DNA of 33,915 nt, taken from assembly GCA_910585795.1 (NCBI GenBank), contig CAJUFV010000242.1, positions 1 through 33,915 on the forward strand, in the 5' to 3' direction. The stretch comes from an uncultured Clostridia bacterium. GTDB taxonomy: Bacteria; Bacillota; Clostridia; UBA1381. This document shows, piece after piece, positions 31,334 through 33,915 of the stretch (its first letter is position 1; each line of letters starts with the position of its first letter). The notes under the pieces are model-generated. The model had not been told where the DNA came from. It ran no database searches and saw only the letters and a list, made by a program, of their open reading frames with translations. The position numbers were made by a program, and so were the translations under genes.

Positions 31334-31652
31334 AACATCGTCCGAGAAGAAAATCGGAAAGGCAGCAAAAGGCTTGCGTATCACCAAATACGCGCTGATG
31401 ACAATACTGCTTATGCTGTCATTCGCAACACCCGTATTTGCAGATGACCCGCTTGCGGCGATTAACGGACTGTCAACATTCATATTCTCGGCAATCAAGG
31501 CAATCGGTATGATTTTACTCGGCTTTGGTATTGTGCAGATAGGCTTGTCGCTTAAATCGCACGACGCATCGCAGAGAGCAAACGGCTTTTTGACATTCTT
31601 CGGCGGTGTTATTATCGCGTTTGCAAAGGATATTCTTGACTTGATACTGTAA
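31308..31652 (+). CDS. Maff2-family membrane protein of conjugative elements
   Basis: A 114-residue protein with a basic N-terminus, a hydrophobic segment ending ATPVFADDP that looks like a signal or leader cleaved at FAD, and two further hydrophobic segments (FIFSAIKAIGMILLGFGIVQ and FLTFFGGVIIAFAKDILDLI). This matches the Maff2 family, always found next to VirD4 in CTn-type elements. Its size and topology recall VirB2/TrbC pilins, so a pilin-like role in the channel is possible but not proven. GGAGGACTC precedes the ATG, inside the end of virD4, so the two are coupled. Confidence 0.85.
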   Translation: MKKFQNINKTSSEKKIGKAAKGLRITKYALMTILLMLSFATPVFADDPLAAINGLSTFIFSAIKAIGMILLGFGIVQIGLSLKSHDASQRANGFLTFFGGVIIAFAKDILDLIL

Positions 31653-31666
31653 AGCCGCATAACACC

Positions 31667-31695
31667 TTGACTTTTTGCTATTATTTTGTTAGAAT
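31667..31695 (+). promoter_or_regulatory. Promoter of the HipA-like kinase gene
   Basis: TTGACT (31667-31672) and TAGAAT (31690-31695) with 17 bases between; the kinase start lies 35 bases further on. It gives the kinase expression independent of the transfer operon. Confidence 0.8.
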
Positions 31696-31729
31696 AAAAG
31701 CAGATTAAAGTAATGGAGAGGTGATACTT

Positions 31730-32905
31730 ATGTTACAGAGCTACGAATTAAGAATATACAACGATACACTTATCACCTTTTCTCTTGAAAAGCGCGGCTT
31801 GGAGGGACTTTCTGCTGATATTATATCCATAGCAGACGATAAAAAGCAGTTGTTCCCGCTTGACCTCAATCTGACACCGCAGGGCATTTTGAAATGGCTT
31901 GAAAAGCGTGTAATACCGAAAAACCGTATGTTTGTAAATGAAATTCTGAAAATGCTTGGTTTATCGGCAAATGATACGCAGGGCATTATTGATGTGTGTA
32001 AAGGCTTATCATTAAATGACAGCTATTGGGTAGTGCCGCGGGGCTTTGACGGAACATATGAGCAGTATAATCTGTACGAGAATAAGTTTTCTGAAATATT
32101 ATCGCTTGTTGCATATACAGGTGTGGGACACAGTAATGAAGCATTTACTACCTCGCCCGAACTCACAACAAACGGTATGCTGCCGAAAGGTTGGCGGTTT
32201 ATAGAGAATGACGGTATTTATCTGTATAAGGGCGGCACAACAGGCGCGTCAAATACAGGTAATGAGCCGTACAGTGAATTTTACGCGTGTCAGATAGCAG
32301 AAGCTATGGGACTTAACGCCGTACATTATGACCTTGAAAATTGGAAAGGTATTCTTGCTTCAAAATGCAGACTGTTTACTGATATAAATACATCATACAT
32401 TCCGATAGGACGGCTTGTAAGAGATGGCGGCTTAAAGGCTTGCCTTGAATACTACGGCAATCTTGGCACGGAATATCTTGAACAGATAAAAAGTATGCTT
32501 GTATTTGACGCTGTAATATATAACGAGGACAGACACTTCGGAAACTTCGGTGTGCTTCGTGATAACAGAAGCGGAAAAATAACCACGTCAGCGCCTATAT
32601 TCGATAACGGTTTATCGCTGTTTAATTTTGCGACAAAAGAGGATTTTGAGGACTTGGATAGTTATGCGAAAACGCGCAGTACACCATACGGAGTATCGTT
32701 TGAGGACGTATGCGCGGAGGTTATGGGAAAGACACAGACAGCGCAGCTAAGGCGGCTGATTGATTTCAAATTCAAGCGTCATTCAAATATAAACCTACCC
32801 GATTGGAGAATTAACGCACTTGAGGAGCATATACAAAAACGCGTGATACAGCTTCTTGATATTTCAAGAGAAAAGAAAAGGCAGAAAAACGAGCCTGAAA
32901 GATAA
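31730..32905 (+). CDS. HipA/CtkA-like protein kinase
   Basis: A 391-residue protein of the HipA-like kinase kind. An N-terminal helical region precedes the kinase fold. IYLYKGG near residue 163 holds the ATP-binding lysine, YNEDRHFGNFG near 265 is the catalytic loop (Asp and Asn in place), and PIFDNGLSLF near 290 is the metal-binding DFG equivalent. Stand-alone kinases of this type occur in Clostridial elements; targets are not known to me. HipB-type partner genes are absent next to it, so it is not a normal hipBA pair. ATG 31730 has GGAGAGGTGAT upstream; GTG 31721 lies within this site. Flanked by a promoter and terminator, it forms a cassette inside the transfer region. Confidence 0.8.
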   Translation: MLQSYELRIYNDTLITFSLEKRGLEGLSADIISIADDKKQLFPLDLNLTPQGILKWLEKRVIPKNRMFVNEILKMLGLSANDTQGIIDVCKGLSLNDSYWVVPRGFDGTYEQYNLYENKFSEILSLVAYTGVGHSNEAFTTSPELTTNGMLPKGWRFIENDGIYLYKGGTTGASNTGNEPYSEFYACQIAEAMGLNAVHYDLENWKGILASKCRLFTDINTSYIPIGRLVRDGGLKACLEYYGNLGTEYLEQIKSMLVFDAVIYNEDRHFGNFGVLRDNRSGKITTSAPIFDNGLSLFNFATKEDFEDLDSYAKTRSTPYGVSFEDVCAEVMGKTQTAQLRRLIDFKFKRHSNINLPDWRINALEEHIQKRVIQLLDISREKKRQKNEPER

Positions 32906-32918
32906 ACATTTATTTCAG

Positions 32919-32958
32919 AAAAAGGACAATCAATCTTTATGGATTGGTTGTCCTTTTT
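32919..32958 (+). terminator. Terminator after the kinase gene
   Basis: AGGACAATCAATC (32923-32935) pairs with GATTGGTTGTCCT (32942-32954), one T-G pair, six-base loop, flanked by A and T runs. It should act in both directions, and lies just before trbL. Confidence 0.9.
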
Positions 32959-32978
32959 CTATTGGAGGTGAAACGAAT

Positions 32979-33818
32979 TTGAGCGATAATTGGATAGTGG
33001 CGAATTTGGAAAACGCTTTCGGCACTTGGAATGATAAAATGACCGAAATATGGTCGCTTATTACTACCTCGCCGCAGAATTTCAAAGGCGGAGCAATATG
33101 GAATATCGTAACTACAATAAACGGAGGATTGCAGGCTATTGGATATGCCCTGCTTATCCTCTTTTTTGCTATGAGTATATTCAAATCAACAGCATCATTC
33201 AGGGACTTTCAGCGTCCCGAATACGCATTAAAGCATTTTATACGCTTTCTCGCGGCAAAGGTAGCGATTACATACGCGCTTGACCTGATGACGGTTATAT
33301 ATAAAATATGTGGCGGTGTGGTAGAGAAAATCGCGGGCAGTCTTGGCGGTATCGGCAGCACGGCAGTAACGCTCCCCGCAGCTATTGAAACCGCAGTTGA
33401 AGAAGCAGGCTTTTGGGCAAGCATACCGTTATGGCTTGTAACAATACTCGGCAGTCTGTTTATAACGGTACTGTCGTTTATTATGATAATGAGCGTGTAC
33501 GGACGGTTTTTCAAGCTGTATATGTATACAGCACTTGCCCCTGTACCGCTTTCGTCATTTGCAGGCGAGAGTACATCGCAGATGGGCAGAGCATTTATAA
33601 AATCTTATGTCGGAGTATGCTTGGAGGGCGCGGTTATAGTGCTTGCCTGTATTATATTCTCGGCATTTGCAAGCGCAAGTACGCCCCATATTGATACATC
33701 AATCACAACAGTAACAATGATATGGAAATATATCGGTGAAGTGATATTCAATATGCTTGTGCTTGTCGGACTTATTAAGGGCGCGGACAGAATTGTAAAA
33801 GAAATGTTAGGAACTTAA
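32979..33818 (+). CDS. trbL: TrbL/VirB6-like conjugation channel protein
   Basis: A 279-residue membrane protein with five or six hydrophobic segments (AIGYALLILFFAMSIF, SIPLWLVTILGSLFITVLSF, ALAPVPLSSFAGE with its neighbours, and a last VIFNMLVLVGLIKGA). The pattern fits the VirB6/TrbL family of CTn elements, an inner-membrane part of the DNA channel. TTG 32979 with GGAGGTG upstream is preferred to an upstream frame start at 32856, which would run through the terminator and overlap the kinase gene. In related elements it is followed by a PrgI-like and a VirB4-like gene; here an IS110 end follows 12 bases after the stop. Confidence 0.85.
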   Translation: MSDNWIVANLENAFGTWNDKMTEIWSLITTSPQNFKGGAIWNIVTTINGGLQAIGYALLILFFAMSIFKSTASFRDFQRPEYALKHFIRFLAAKVAITYALDLMTVIYKICGGVVEKIAGSLGGIGSTAVTLPAAIETAVEEAGFWASIPLWLVTILGSLFITVLSFIMIMSVYGRFFKLYMYTALAPVPLSSFAGESTSQMGRAFIKSYVGVCLEGAVIVLACIIFSAFASASTPHIDTSITTVTMIWKYIGEVIFNMLVLVGLIKGADRIVKEMLGT

Positions 33819-33829
33819 AGGAGGAACAA

Positions 33830-33915
33830 AAGGTTGAAACAAAAATCAAATAAAGAAAAATATAATACAGAAAAAAAAGGCATGGCAAACAGACCATCGT
33901 TAAATGGTCAAAAAG
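33830..33915 (+). repeat. IS110 right-end copy B at the window edge
   Basis: An inverted copy of 885-971 with two substitutions and a shorter A-run. It begins eight bases after GGAGG (33820-33824), the expected ribosome site of the gene following trbL. A TTG-started frame (33834 on, LKQKSNKEKYNTE, then MANRPSLNGQK) is open to the edge, but the first copy shows this is IS sequence and not a transfer gene. The transposase would lie beyond the edge on the minus strand. Confidence 0.8.

Noticed and set aside
31730..32905. hipBA toxin-antitoxin pair
   Set aside because: The kinase motifs are present but no HipB-like helix-turn-helix gene adjoins; the XRE genes of the window are far off and of another kind.
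33834..33915. Start of a transfer gene after trbL
   Set aside because: The frame is open and has a ribosome site, but its bases are the inverted copy of the IS110 end at 885-971, where the same frame stops.

Overview
The window looks like a contig from a sporulating, probably gut-associated Clostridia (Bacillota). The A+T-rich coding, strong AGGAGG ribosome sites, a cotJ spore-coat operon, S-layer homology (SLH) anchors and genes of a Tn1549/CTn-type conjugative element all point that way. Genus cannot be told from the sequence. Both ends run into the same insertion-sequence end: an IS110-family transposase fragment opens the window, and an inverted 86-base copy of its right end closes it. 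That probably explains why the contig stops where it does.

Layout. 1-971: 3' part and right end of an IS110 element, inserted in a regulator gene (926-1201, minus) and cutting it short. 1373-2031: cotJA, cotJB and a cotJC cut after about 62 codons; a foreign sequence joins there. 2193-6403: replication and partition (RepA_N-type repA with five 23-bp iterons inside its coding sequence, parA, parB) and five small conserved or hypothetical genes. 6441-14555: a 2704-residue polyvalent protein (ArdC-like, repeated unnamed domain, MutS-I-like, N6-adenine methylase, SNF2-type helicase) with a complete tnpV-like gene overprinted in another frame. 14569-17387: MT-A70 methyltransferase, a Fic gene with its own promoter and terminator, then a ParM/ParR-like segregation pair. 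17395-20453: candidate oriT region, XF1762-family protein, MobC, MobP-type relaxase, PcfB. 20560-28782: four secreted proteins, two anchored by nearly identical SLH modules. 28862-29446: helix-turn-helix/superoxide-reductase-like fusion, intact paralogue of the interrupted regulator. 29555-33818: transfer genes: VirD4/TraG coupling protein broken by an in-frame TGA, Maff2, a HipA-like kinase cassette, TrbL/VirB6. The rest of the mating apparatus (PrgI, VirB4, hydrolase) and any integrase lie outside the window.

How it fits together. RepA with its internal iterons, ParAB and ParMR would keep the element as a replicating circle. MobC plus relaxase would nick at the oriT upstream of them. PcfB and VirD4 would pass the relaxosome to a channel of which TrbL and Maff2 are seen here. 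The surface proteins sit where other conjugative elements place adhesins, so a role in cell contact is plausible. Methylases and the polyvalent protein probably protect incoming DNA. The nonsense codon in VirD4 and the IS ends on both sides suggest the copy seen here may be decaying or stranded.
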